From NCBI GenBank assembly GCA_036873135.1, contig JAPTYO010000023.1, forward strand, positions 3,049,834 through 3,113,833: DNA of 64,000 nt. The letters are read 5' to 3'. This DNA comes from Clarkia xantiana subsp. parviflora. Lineage: Eukaryota > Streptophyta > Magnoliopsida > Myrtales > Onagraceae. Positions 23,345 to 35,420 of the stretch are shown piece by piece; the first letter of the stretch is position 1; the number at the start of each line of letters is the position of its first letter. The notes under the pieces were generated by a model. That model had not been told where the DNA came from. It saw nothing but the letters and a program-made list of their open reading frames with translations, and ran no database searches. Position numbers and translations under genes: made by a program.

Positions 23345-24335
23345 TATTGGATCATTCAAAACACACCATGTGTTGAAGGTAGGTAACCTGAAAGTGATTT
23401 ACGAAGGTGATTTACGAAGTGGTAAATAGCAACACTCAAAGAATAGGGAAGAATGGGGAGAAAGTGATGATGATCAGTCCACAACTAATTAGATGAAAAG
23501 TCTTACCATAAGAGCTGAAAGGTTGTTGGGTTTTAGTTGCTTTCAGCAGTTTTTTTATATTTCCCTTGGCATCAGTTCCAACAGCAACAATCTTCATACG
23601 CACATAGCAGCACTTGCTGGTTTTTTTCCGTGTGCTGAGACTGCGATAATGCACACATTTCGGTGGTGGCCTTCTCTTGCCTGCAATTACCAAATAATCG
23701 GTTGATTTGAAATAAGAACGCAATGTCACAAAATCAACAAGTCTATCACAAATTTAACATATATACTAAAAGTTAGTATTTAAAAACATCTTTAAAAAAA
23801 AGTTAACTGAGTTGACAGCAGCTTTCCCATGATAATCAAAAGAGTTTCAAAGTTCTATAATGAACAAAGAAGAACACTCCAAAGTTAAACCATAGTTAAC
23901 AAGTAACTATACCAAGAAGCACAAATAACCATAAGCCCGACGTATTCTCCAGCAGAACCGACATTAGGTCGTAGAAAGAATGAATCAAAACTGATGATAG
24001 TACAAAGTAGGTCTCCCAAATGTCCAAACATTTCCTGAAAACCAAATAAATTTCGTTTCATCAAATTTAGACTTGCAAGTGAAAGATATGGCTGCTCTAT
24101 AGAAAAAATAACATGAAGAACACCCTACCCATACCTGCAGCTTGTCGATAGGAGCAAATGGGTGAATGTTGGTGAAACTAAGAAAGTCACTGGTGCAATC
24201 TCAGTTGTGGCATTAAACTTCATGGTGCAATCTCAGTTGTGGCATTAAACTTCATGGTGCAAGATCCCAGTGGAATCATATTGTAGTAGAGAGAGATCCT
24301 TGGATTGAGGTTGTGGATGTAAGGTACCTATTCAA
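23345..24335 (-). pseudogene. GLDP: Captured fragment of glycine decarboxylase P-protein
   Basis: Four splice-bounded exon pieces on the minus strand match the mitochondrial glycine dehydrogenase (P-protein of the glycine cleavage system). About 24335-24135 reads [16 protein letters not shown] then DFLSFTNIHPFAPIDKLQ. 24034 to about 23915 reads [13 protein letters not shown] then [10 protein letters not shown]. 23680-23507 reads [28 protein letters not shown] and NNLSALM. From 23387, VTY(P)STHGV. Introns and GT/AG sites are kept, so this is copied genomic DNA, not a retrocopy. It is dead, with frameshifts and stops and a tandem repeat of about 33-36 bp around the first piece (24198-24265). 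The N-terminal third, the pyridoxal-lysine region and the C-terminus are missing. It is oriented like the Helitron 3' end at 22745. Confidence 0.88.
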
Positions 24336-25829
24336 TGAACCTTCAGAAAATATAAAAGTTAGATGTACAAAATCTCTCAACTTAAATAATCATATCAGTT
24401 ACCAAACTATTTTGAAAAGTTATAAGATAAATACCTATAATAGTTCATTCATCTTCGAATCTATGAACATAAAAGCACATAAATCCAACATATGTTTGCT
24501 CTTTTTTTTGGTAAAACATATATTTTTTCATATAATTTGTTTAGATACATTAACAATATTATTTAATAGTAAAATAATTATCTCAGATAATCGTACTCTT
24601 TTATGTTACACACCAACGCCACTGTATGTCGATTTCTGAAAGTTTTTGACTTTGTTGCTATCTCTTTCCCATGTAAACCATGGAGACATTAATTCCAAAA
24701 GGTTTAGAACATATTCTTAGATATCCTGTGGGAAAAACATAAACAAGGTCTTAAAGCATATTAAAAGCCATATGAACCAAGTTATTATCTCAACTTATTT
24801 GATCAATAGAAGTTGCTTATCTCAAAGAACGATTTTTTTTAAAAAAAAACATCTAAAATAATATGTCAATCTCTAAACATCTAAAAAGAGAGTGTATCCA
24901 AGTTTCCATATTTCACAATCATTCAGGCCCCTATCAAACAAGATAATAAAAAACCGTGAGAATAGAACTTTATTCGCCAGGAAAAATAAAGAAAAATAGC
25001 TTGTGTTAGAAAAACTAAGCATTTAAAAACCAGTTGTGATATACATATCATAATGTGCCATTCAACTTGCAAAATATCATAATGTGCCATTCAACTTGCA
25101 AAAATTATTTGAAGATAATGTGCTCATGAAGTTCTGTATCTTGTAAAGCATGATGATGCAAAACTGTTAACAGACTTGGGATTAATAAAATGATGATATA
25201 TCTAAAAAAATAAATTAAGGAATTCATTGGGTTGTTTTCTATGAGATCTTAGAATAAATAATAATCAATTGTGCGCTTCTAAATAGGATGTGTTCCAATT
25301 ATTTCTCCCAGATTGCTACACAGATCTATATACAAATGTAATTAGCTCTTTCCTTTTTGGCAATAAGACATGCTTAAAATTATCTAATTTCTCACCCGAT
25401 TAGTATAAGAATGAAAAGAAATGTTGTATTCTTTTCTTTTTTAGAACTGAGTCATGATTAATTATATAATACTCTACATGATGCTATTATAACAATGAAA
25501 GAAAATGTTGCATATGGGCGAGAGTAAAAATTTCTCATTAAGAAAAATAATGAATGATATCTTCATCCTAAAAACCACGCAGAACTATCTCAAATTTTTG
25601 CATAGCCTTCTCTCTACACGTAACTCTATAATCAGATTATACGAAGGTGTGAAGTTGAAATAACAAACAAAAAATGTAACAAATTCATTGTCGTGTAGTC
25701 AAACTCTATCACTGACATCAGTCCTCTAAGAGGAGACAAGAAAAAAAAAACTCAAGAGAAATCTCATGGTTACCTAAGAAAGATAGGAGAGCTTAATATA
25801 TACTATTCACAAGCAGTAAAGTTAAGCTT
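24336..25829. other. AT-rich interior, nothing recognised
   Basis: No coding match. A 28-bp direct repeat (AATGTGCCATTCAACTTGCA core) occurs twice around 25050-25100. Confidence 0.4.
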
Positions 25830-27410
25830 ACCAGCACCCATATCTTCTATATGGCACTATATCTATCAGATTGTTCATTCTTTACTGTAGCATCACTCAG
25901 CTCAGCACCAGAAGGGATCCTGGAACTGCCTAAAAACATGTCTATTATAAGATAACATGGAATAGGTATGTGAATAAACTGTACCAACTAAACATGTTGC
26001 TAAACAGTAAAAATCACCGAATGAAGCAATTTAAGATCTCTTACAGATATCTCCCTTAACAATTTACATATAAACCTTTAGATTCGAAATTTATTCAACA
26101 TCATGGTAATTATAAAAATTTATAAGCATAAGCATCTTTCATTTTCGCTGTTTATATTATTTAATTTAGTATTTTTTGTTCCTCTATTCTTAAGAATGAA
26201 TTGAATGATAATAAAATATTTATTTCGATGTTTAACCAGAAGAATAAGAAATCAAGCTTTCAGGCAAAAAAATAAACGTCAAAATACGCATGCTCAAGCG
26301 CACTATTGCATGACTATGAACTATGAAGTTTGGGTTCAGATGGTATTATCAGAACACACCTATAAATAATAGGCCCACTGCATTCTTATTTGTTATTCAA
26401 TTTTTTATTAAATGAAGCATTCCCTCTTCAAGTAAAATTAGGTTTGAAAAATCTCTGAGACTCTGAACAAATATCAGACAATAAAATTTCAGCTAGTAAT
26501 CCTATACTCAAATTTTCAACAAGAGAAAAACTAATATCAAAACCGAGCCTATAAGAAAACATGAACTTAAAAGTTAGAATAACACATAGATGAGAATAGT
26601 AGGCAATAGGAATAAAACTGTTGCTTTTGCTCATGCCCTCCACGGTCAATTAAGTAAGTTTGTAGGCAGTAGAAAACTAAAAGAAAGGGTTTAAAGGTAC
26701 CTGGTCACCGAACAACACAACGTGAAGTTTGTATTCATGCTGGTTAGACTCGACAACCGGTCAATAGTTCGTGGAAGCTCATCGCTGTGTTCCAGTCTTC
26801 CAATTCGTTCCAAGTATGATTCAGTAGGTGTTTGCAAGGCTATTCAGACAATAAAACAAACAACTTATGTGCATGATCAAGTCTAAATAGAAAAATGCAC
26901 AAATACATTTGAAGTCAACCCACTGATAAATTAGGATGAGATTAGAGAAACATTACACTGTTAATCTATAGTAGAAGCAACTGAATAAAAATTGACAAGC
27001 ATAAGTAGCAAGACAATCGTCACAAGGTAGTGGGAATCCTACCACCGTTGGAGCAGGCTAGAATATGGAGTCGACCGATGTCGGAATATGATTCCGCCAC
27101 CTCGTCGTTGGTACGAGCGCAAGGTGGTTCTAAAGTCGCCACCGATGTCGTTAGTACTACCGTTGATCACCGACTGGGCCATAATGGGGAAGGGATGGGA
27201 GAATTAGACAACCGCCATATCTTGAACAGAATGGAGAGGAAATGGGAGAATTAGAGAGGGAATAATAAGAGAGAAATAGTAGTTGGACTGAGAAGGTATC
27301 TGGATTAGTAACGGGGCGGAATCAAAGCGGTGTAGTATTCTGCGGCACTGGTTGGTGAAAAGTAGCGTCGATTCAGTGTGAGGACAGGCCATGCTTTTGA
27401 TTATATTGAA
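25830..27410 (-). pseudogene. Exon-like blocks of an unidentified gene
   Basis: At least three minus-strand blocks are framed by good splice signals. One is about 27190-27044 (possible start MAQSVINGS, donor GGTG|GTAGG). One is 26843-26703 (acceptor AATAG, open frame with PRTIDRLSS, donor CAG|GTACC). One is about 25930-25835 (acceptor TTTTTAG, open frame SRIPSGAELSDATV then a stop, donor CTG|GTAAGC). I do not recognise the protein. They may be a second captured gene, or the upstream part of the captured region that includes the GLDP pieces. Confidence 0.35.
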
Positions 27411-27419
27411 ACTTTATTA

Positions 27420-27960
27420 GACGTTATTGATTACTGAACATATACGGTGGTAACTATCTAAAGTCTAAACATACATAGATATCATTCTAAATTTAGCGCT
27501 AAATTTGAAATTTTTCCTAAAATCTACCGCGCCAGAAAACTTTGATAAAAGTAAAAAATTGGCGGCCAGAAAAAAAAACTTTTCAAGTCTTTTTGTCTTC
27601 CTCCCTTCTTAAAGACTCACACTTATAAACCCTAAAACATAATCCTTTCCTCTAATCTTCTCTCTAAAGCAGCGAGGCTTGTTTCTTTCCAAGGTTTGTT
27701 AAGTTGTTTCAATTTTTAAAAGAATGATTTATTCTTTGCTCAAAATAACTGCATCCTTCATGAGATTTTCTATTATGGTTGTCATGATCTTTATTCTTAT
27801 GAGTTATTTTAGAACTTCATGATAATCTCCTAGTATTTTTATAATTCATTCCAGTTATTTATAATTCAGATCCAGATAATTTGGTTACTATATTTATTTT
27901 TTCTCAAATTATTACGAATTCTTCTTTAGGGTTCCCCTTCCTTTGCTTGTAGGAAAAATA
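27420..27960 (+). promoter_or_regulatory. Promoter and 5' leader of the TNPA-like gene
   Basis: Contains CTTATAAACCC near 27623 (TATA-like), a pyrimidine-rich leader, and a probable leader intron ending just before the ATG at 27961. Confidence 0.4.
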
Positions 27961-29776
27961 ATGGCTCCATTGAAGTATGTCAGTAGTGCTCAAGGGATAG
28001 AAAGGCTTTGGCTCATATAAGAAAGAAAAAATTGAGCCGAGATGACACTGAAGTGCAGCAACCAAGAGCAGACCGAATTGACACTAAAGTGCAGCAACCA
28101 AGATCAGACCGAACTGCCACTAAAGTGCAGCAACCAAGATCAGACCGAACTGCCACTGAAGTGCAGAAACCAAGATCATCAGATCGAAATGGTACTGAAG
28201 TGCCGCAACGTCCAAGATCAGCCCGAAATGGAACTGATCTGATGCATCAAGAAGTTAATTCTGAATCTGTTACAGGTTATTTTACTTGTTGTTGGACTAC
28301 ATTCGTTATCGTTAGTCATCCTTATATATGTATATTAATAACCGTGTCTTCTCATGCTCAGAAAAAAGCATTAAAAAGAGAGGCGGTAGCTGACCAACTG
28401 CAAATCATAAGCTTGTCACATACAAGAATAGATGAATGAATCTCTCTGCATTAGATATCCAATTTCCAAAAGAGTTTGGTAAAGTAAGTGGTCAGGATGC
28501 AAATCTTCTGAAAGCAGAAATTACTATGTGCATAAGGCAAATGGCACCTCTCAAAGTTGAGTCATGGACAGAGATGGATGATGATACAATTGATGACATG
28601 TGGTTATTTGTTAAGGTGGCCTGGTTTATTTCTAGTTATTTCACGCCTTTTGTTTTCGTTAGATTTTTCCAACTTACTTTCTTAATATCTAACACCATGT
28701 TATTTTGTTTACATGATCGCTTGGGATTGAAAGATTATGTCCGTCGCTATGTGTTAAAGCAAATGCGAGTTCAGTATAGATCATATCTATATAATCTTCA
28801 TAAAAGGTTTAAGTTGAAAAAAGGTCGCCCCTTAACTATTTCTAAGGAGGTTTGGCTTTGGTTGATTGAGAACAAGTGGACAACAGAAAAATTCAAGGTA
28901 ACATTGATACCTTAACTAAATTTAGACATGTAAATTACTGTTTTTAAATCTGAAATAATTATACATGATGTTTATTTTCAGAGTAAAAGTTCTAAAAATG
29001 CTGAAAACCGCTCTATTCAAGAGATGCCATCTGTTACTGGTACAAGGTCCATAATCCAAAATGCTTTTGAAATGGTAAGTGTTTAATTTTTATAATTAAA
29101 TATATATATATATATGGATATATTTCTGTATACTTTGATATCATTCAATGTTTTGTTGATTTTATACTTTTTATTTTTATGAAGAGAGATCCAGTAACTG
29201 GAGCATGGCCTTCTGCATCGAAGGTTTGGCAAAATTCTAGGCTGAAACGTGATGGTACTTGGGCTTTTGAAAAAGGACAGACCATATTGGTGAGGATAAT
29301 CATCTAAACAGTAATATTATGGCTAACGAATTCATTTTTTTGTTGGTTAAAATATTTTTTATTTATTTTGAGTTGCATATTGTTTAATCTATAATATTAT
29401 TGTTGAATAGGAAAGTCTTGAAACAATAGAATCGGTATACTCAGATGAGATACAAGCAACACCTATTCCATTAGTCCAACACTTTGATATGGTCTTGCGT
29501 ACAAAATCTGGTCATACACGCGGAGTTGGTCTCAATATTAAGAAGTCTTTTGTTTTAGAAAGACGACTACTTGAAGCTGAAAAGGATGCTGTAGAGAAAA
29601 AAGCGGAGACACTTGAAGAAGAGATTCAGCGACTGCGTGCAGAGTTAGAATCACAGAAGTCAGAGATGGAATCCAAGTGTGAATCTCTAATGAAAAATAT
29701 GCAGGATAAATTTGAGATGCAAATGGCAACAATGTTTGCTCAATTTACCAAGGATTCTTCTGGTCCATTACCATAA
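27961..29776 (+). CDS. TNPA-like CACTA protein (plant transposase family 24)
   Basis: The accessory DNA-binding protein of En/Spm elements binds subterminal repeats and helps excision. The likely ATG is at 27961 (MAPLKYVSSAQG). The frame then shifts to the one starting KALAHIRKKK near 28004, so one indel is likely. N-terminal tandem repeats of about 11 residues (TEVQQPRSDR type) follow. The conserved core (28436-29289) includes WLFVK, LGLKDYVRRYVLKQM, DPVTGAWPSASKVW and similar. Plausible introns are 28276-28361, 28616 to about 28720, 28898-28981, 29075-29184 and 29290-29410. A stop at the end of the second exon (28437-28439) leaves the link to the core unclear. The last exon (29411-29776) is a coiled coil (EKKAETLEEEIQRLRAELE) and ends at TAA 29774. 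Family call from the core. Whether it is functional is doubtful. Confidence 0.75.
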
Positions 29777-30159
29777 AAATGGATGGATATCTTGTAAGTT
29801 CCAATCTTTTTTATTTCTACTCATACTTAATCATTTTAGTTGATTTCTCTAATTGTATTTTAATCGGAATTTTTCTGTATTATTTATTTGTAGGTTGGAA
29901 GCAAGGAAACTTTGTTCAACCTTTTGGAGTAGTTAGGACTTTTGATTTAATGTCACTATTGTTATTCTACAGAAAGTATGTTCCTTTTTATGGATTGTTC
30001 TTGACTAGTCAAGTGAACTTGGTTATTTTGCATTCTCATTTTGGAACCATTAGTTATTGAATGGTATGATATATTTTTATTTGGATTTATTATGTTATAA
30101 TTCTCATGTCTGAAAATTACAATATATAAATAAAATTACTGGAAATTAATCTGGTATGC

Positions 30160-30690
30160 ATTAATTTTGTGACTCACATGTTACTATTAGTGACGTTTTT
30201 ATTTTTATCCCAAATGGCATATTTATAAGTGACATTTTATTGATCACAAATGCTAAAGTTATTAATGACGTTTTCTTTATCGCAAATGCTATATAGTTAA
30301 CAGTGGCATTTTCTTTATCACTAATGTAATAGTTTTCAGTGGCGTTTTTTTCATCACAAGTGGTATTCTCATCAGTGATGTTTGTTTCATCACATTTTGT
30401 TATTCTCATCAATGACCTTTTTTCCATCACCAATGTTATGACTATTAGTGATGAAACATCATAGTGACGACTGCTTTATTCGTCACTATTATCAGATTAA
30501 TTGTGGCGAAAAAATCGTGACAAAAGTACTTCTATCAGTGACAATTAAATAAAATCGTCACTACGATTTTTAGTGATGGCAGTATTTGTGACGCTCAGTG
30601 ACGACCAAAATATTCGTCACTAATCACATCTGTGACGATTTTTTTGTGTATTTGTGACGATTTATTTGTCATTAATTCTCGGATTTGTTG
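30160..30690. repeat. CACTA right subterminal repeats
   Basis: Dense GTGACG/CGTCAC motifs in alternating orientation, ending with GGATTTGTTGTATTG at 30695. Same core as the left end. Confidence 0.85.
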
Positions 30691-30699
30691 TATTGAGCT

Positions 30700-33240
30700 C
30701 TGCCTAGTTGTCAACATGGATAGTAGTGACTTCTCCTTGCTTCATGTTCAAGTCAGTTAAAATCTTCCTCAACCAAATTGCTTGATTGACTGCTTCCGCA
30801 CATGCCACAAACTCTGCTTCTGCTGTGTATTGAGTGAAAAAGTCTTACTTTCTTAAATTGCATAAAAACTCTTCTGAACCAAATGTAAAGCAGTGACTTG
30901 AGGTGCTTCTGAAATCATCTGGACTCCCCCCCCCCCCCCCTCCCTCCCCCCCAATCAATGTTAGAGCAGCCTTCCAGTTCTAGATACCGACTCTTCTTGT
31001 ATTTGACCCCAAATTCACTGTTCCTTTCACATATCTTAGCACCCTTTTTGCAGACGCCAAATGACTTTCATTAGTACAATGCATGAAACTAGAAATTACA
31101 CTTACAAAGTGTTGTATATCTGGCCTGGTGGTTGTTAAGTACATAAGACACTCAATTAGACTTCTATAGTAGCCTTCGTTTATCTTTGGTGAGCCATCTT
31201 CGATTCTTAGCTTTGCCTATTAATTCATTTGGGTGTTGATCTCTTTGCACTTGTCCATAGAGAATTTTTTTAGTATCTCTTGAGCATACGTCTTTTGACT
31301 ATTGAAGACCTCCTTCTCTCCTTGTTTGATCTCCATTCCGAGGAAAAATTTCATGAGCCCTAGGTCTGTCATTTCAAAAATATTTATTTTCTCCTCTTTG
31401 AAGGCCTTAATTTCTTCATGATCATTGCATGTCACTGAGATGTCATCAACATATGAAGAGACAATAATTATGTTATCTCCTTTGTATTTAACATATAGAG
31501 TGGCCTATGAGCATATAGAGTGGCCTATGAGCAGCTCCTCCTGAACCCCAAATCTAGCATATGAGTGCCAACTATGTTGTAACAGGCCCTTGGAGCTTGC
31601 TTGAGCCCATACAGAGCCTTATTGAGTTTATACACTTAGTCTTCTTTACCTTCAATTAAAAAGCCTTTAGGTTGATCAATGTATACTTATTCTTGTAGAA
31701 TTCCATTGAGGAAGGCTGGTTTGACATCAAACTGAAATATTTTCCCGCTCTTTTGTGCAGCGATAGCAAGCAGTAATTTGTTAGTGTCTAAACGTGCAGC
31801 TGGTGCAAATGTTTCAAAGTAATCAACACCAAATTGTTGAGCATAGCCTTTGACCACTAACCTTGCTTTGATTTTATTTATGGATGAGTCAGCATTGAGT
31901 TTTGTTCTGAACACCCACTTCACTCCTTTCATTTTCTTCTCTGCTAGTTCGGTGACAAGCTCCCAAGTGTGGTTCTTCTTGGTCATTTGGATTTCTTCAT
32001 CCTTAGCCTTCTTCCATATCGAAGCTTTCAAGGCTTCTTCTAGATTAGCAGGTTCACAAATTGCTACACAACTTCTTTGATAGATTTTAGAGAGTGATCT
32101 TGTGCCTCTCACAAGTGTGTTATCTTCAGTCTCATTTCTCCATTCTTCATTTTGAGGGTCACTAAAAGTTGACTCATTTGATTGATTCTGAGTCAAGCTT
32201 GAGTTGTTCCAATCTCATTCTCCTTCTTCATTGAATTGGAAATCCCTTGATATTGACACATTCTTGGACTAAGAATGATAAATCTTGTAGGCCTTTGAAG
32301 TCGTGTAACCTAAAAAGACCCTTGGTTCTGCTCTTCGATCTATTTTGTCTCTTATTGCTTGAGGAACATGTACAAAATACACAGGTTCAAAAATATTCAA
32401 GAAACTGAAAGAGGGCTTGTAACCATACCAGGCTTCAAAAGGAGTTTTGTTCTTCAAGGCTTTTATTGGCAGACGATTTTGGAAAAATACTACAATGTTT
32501 GCAGCTTAAACACAGTATTCCTTTGGGAGGTTCTTTTGGTGAACTGTACATCTTGCCATCTCGAGGGTAGTTTTGTTTCTCCTTTCACTTACACTGTCCT
32601 CCTGAGGTGTATAGATTGTTGTGAGCTGCCTTTGGAATCCTTCTTCAGTTAAGAACCTTGAAAATTCTTGAGAGATGTACTCAGAACCATTATCTTTCCT
32701 AAGCACTTGAATTTTGTGATTGCATTGATTTTCAACCATCCTTTTGAACCTTTTGAACACTTCAAACACTTCTGACTTGTTCTTCAAAAAATGAAGTAAA
32801 ATCAAAATTTTAATTTCATACTCAAAGTTAATCTCAACAAAATCCAGTTGCGAAACAATCATATTCAAGGCATTTATATGTTCCGCAGTAGAACCACATT
32901 CAACCATATGTAAATTGAACAATATACGTAGAAAGTATACCTTGTTCATCGTCGATGGTTTCTCGTACATATTATTCAACGCCTTCAACACGCCCGTCGT
33001 GGATGTTTCTTTGACGATGTTGAATGCAACGTTCTTAGACAAACATAATCGGATCAGCCCTAGCGCTTGTCGATCCTTGAGCTTCTACTGGTGCTCCGTC
33101 ATGGACTCCGCCTTCTCCGCAGAAAAGGGTTCGTATAGATCTTTCTGATATAGATAATCTTCAATCTGCATCTTCCAGAAATCAAAATCGTTTCCATCGA
33201 ACTTCTCGATTCCAGCCTTTCGACATCTCCATCTTCAGTG
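30700..33240 (-). pseudogene. copia-2 gag-pol, split and internally deleted
   Basis: Read downward from 33240. Gag N-terminus (about 33240-32790) runs straight into integrase (KNKSEVFEVFKRF, RKDNGSEYIS, 32790-32506), so the gag C-terminus, protease and integrase N-terminus are missing. Integrase C-terminus is at 32457-32269. Reverse transcriptase follows (WVFRTKLNADSS, KARLVVKGY, 32196-31687; YVDDI near 31450; LGLMKFFLGMEI, 31435-31220), then RNase H to 30700. A 19-bp direct repeat (GCATATAGAGTGGCCTATGA) near 31495-31530 interrupts the polymerase. The tail is at 20590-20778, on the other side of the CACTA. Confidence 0.85.
30928..30953. repeat. Cytosine homopolymer-like run
   Basis: C-rich run of about 26 bases broken by few T; prone to replication or sequencing error. 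Confidence 0.9.
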
Positions 33241-33273
33241 ATCGTGTTAAATCTCCTTAGATCTGATACTAGT

Positions 33274-33532
33274 TGTTAGGATTGATTCTCTCAACACTCA
33301 CAAATGATTAAGAAAGAAAGCAATAGAGAAGACAAAATTTAACGTGGTTCGGTCAATTCGACCTACGTCCATAGGTAATGGCGGCTGATGATTTATTGAT
33401 TGTCCATAGGGTTACACTTTCAGAGAATACAATGCTATAAATAGCTGCAGAGAATAAACTCATAAACACTAATAACTCGGGTCAGCCCAAACGATTTGGC
33501 TCAATTGTTGAACCAGGATCTGTAACTCAACA
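33274..33532 (-). repeat. Probable copia-2 5' LTR
   Basis: On the minus strand it starts TGTTGAGTTACAG and ends CCTAACA. Next to the end is TAGTATCAGATC, close to the copia primer-binding site TGGTATCAGAGC. 259 bp. No partner LTR recognised on the left side. Confidence 0.65.
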
Positions 33533-33733
33533 ATATATATATTGGTCGTAAAAATAAAAGTTCGCCAGTAAAGAAAAAAATTGAGTTTGAAAAAAATAAA
33601 TTTTACTTACAGTATTTTTTTTTCGCAAACTTAAAGAATTGGACATATATTTTACAGACTAAATATAAGTTGGTTGGTAAAATATAATTTCGTCATAACT
33701 TTTTTAGGGCTGTCGGAATCAATTTCATACACT

Positions 33734-35420
33734 CTAATATATATGAACTTGCACTTTAACTAAATTTGGAACCATATCTCGTATAGCAACAGAAAGCAAT
33801 CTCTCCATAAACACATGACAATCATGACTTTTAAACCCCTTAGAACAAGAACCATTTTTCTTCACACAACCTGAAATATTTGACGTATAACCGTCCAGAA
33901 AGTTCAACTCTTTCAGTAATTCACAAACAACCCCTTGATGTCCCTTACTCAATGTGTAATAAGCTTTAGGTTTCATAACCTTACCATTTTCAAAGATTAA
34001 TTCCAACTCTGGTCTCTTGCAGTACTTTTTCAAGCCTGCTATTGCATTTGGATTGCATTTACTTCTTTCCTTGACATCCATCATTATGTTGCAGATATTC
34101 TCAAAGAAATTTTTTTCAATATGCATTACATCAAGACTGTGACGGACCAAATTTGTAAGCCAATAAGACAATTCCCAATAAATACTTCTTTTCACCCAAT
34201 TATGCTCTTTTCCAATACCAACAATGCGTTCTTTTTCATAATCTTTTCCGAACATAATGTTAGGCAAACTACAAACTCTTCCCCACATTTCTTCTCCATA
34301 TAATCTAGGAGGTGGCCCATCCTTCTCTATAATACTCTTCTTAAATTTATCATTTTGTCTTCGGAATGGGTGGTTTAAAGGTAGATACCCACGATGACAA
34401 TAAAAAAATGACGTCTTCCTCCAACTATCAAGTCTAAATGACTTAGTACGGTCCATGTGTACTCCACCCAGATAACATAGCATAAGCTGGAAAATCACTA
34501 ATCGTGCACATGAGAGCCACTTTCATATGAAATTATTGTTTTCTTGATACATCATAAGTTTCTACCCAACACTCCATAACATTATAAATTCGTCTATAAA
34601 AGGTCTTAAAAACACATCCAACTCCTTAACTGGACTATTTGGACATGGGATGACTAAACTCATGAATATTTATGGACTTTTCATGCACAACCAAGGGGGT
34701 CAATTATACACATAAATAATCATTGGCCAACAACTATATTGCTTTCCATATTGTCCAAAAGGGCTGAATCCATCCGTGCATAAGCCGATTATGATATTTT
34801 TTGAATCAAATGCAAAAATCGGTCAAAGTGTTTCCATGTCTCACCATCTGAAGGGTGTGCCATATGACCCACTGATTATGGTGAGAAGCATGCCATGTCA
34901 TGTGTTTAGCTATTTTTTCTGACATGTAAAGACGCTGAAGTCTTGGGGTTAATGGTAAATAACGCAATATTTTGTAGGGAATGCCCTTCTTCTTACCACT
35001 TTTTGTTAATTTTTCTGACTTAAACCGATCATGTCCACACACAGAACATTTGACCTTGTGCATGTCATCTTTATAGTATAAAATGCAATTATTAACACAG
35101 ACATCAGTATTTTCATATTTAAGCCCTAGATTTTTCATCATTTTCTTCGTATAATAAAAGCTTCTAGCTAACTTATCATTTTCGGGAAGCATGTCTTTCA
35201 CAGTAAATAGAAGTTGATCAACGCCTTTATCACTCATATTACATTCCGGCTTCAAATTAAATAACCGTGACATGGTTAATAAATTTGTATGCTTCTTACA
35301 ACCCTCCCAAATTGGTTCATCATAATCATTTAGTAGAGAATAGAAATTAGATGTCTCTAGATTAGGTTCATCAATTGTTGAATCATAATCAAACTCTGGA
35401 CTAAATGCTTCCATCGCCAT
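33734..35420 (-). pseudogene. TNPD-type CACTA transposase fragment
   Basis: Catalytic protein of a second CACTA element. Read downward from 35420: LTMSRLFNLK, a Cys pair region KVKCSVCGHDRFKS, KILRYLPLTPRLQRL and MTWHASH (35420-34806). Then after stops and frame changes come WPMIIYVYN, PPWLCMK, LDVMHIEKNF and KGFKSHDCHVFMERLL, typical of transposase family 21 and the following DUF4218 region (34498-33734). It stops within DUF4218, so the C-terminal part and left end of the element are lost. Internal stops between 34800 and 34500 show it is dead. Confidence 0.85.

Larger units (their letters stand above)
20779..30695 (+). mobile_element. CACTA (En/Spm) transposon, about 9.9 kb, nested in copia-2
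   Basis: The left end TACTACAACAAATC and the reverse complement of the right end, CAATACAACAAATC, form the terminal repeats (CACTA consensus with one base changed at each end). Both ends carry dense GTGACGA/TCGTCAC-type subterminal repeats (20800-21060 and 30160-30690), the usual binding sites for TNPA. It encodes a TNPA-like protein but no TNPD transposase, so it cannot move alone. A Helitron end and host gene fragments lie inside. No 3-bp duplication is obvious. The split copia reading frame on either side independently supports the borders. Confidence 0.82.

Noticed and set aside
27030..27254. Plus-strand 74-aa ORF
   Set aside because: Lies opposite an exon-like block with splice signals and has no homology.
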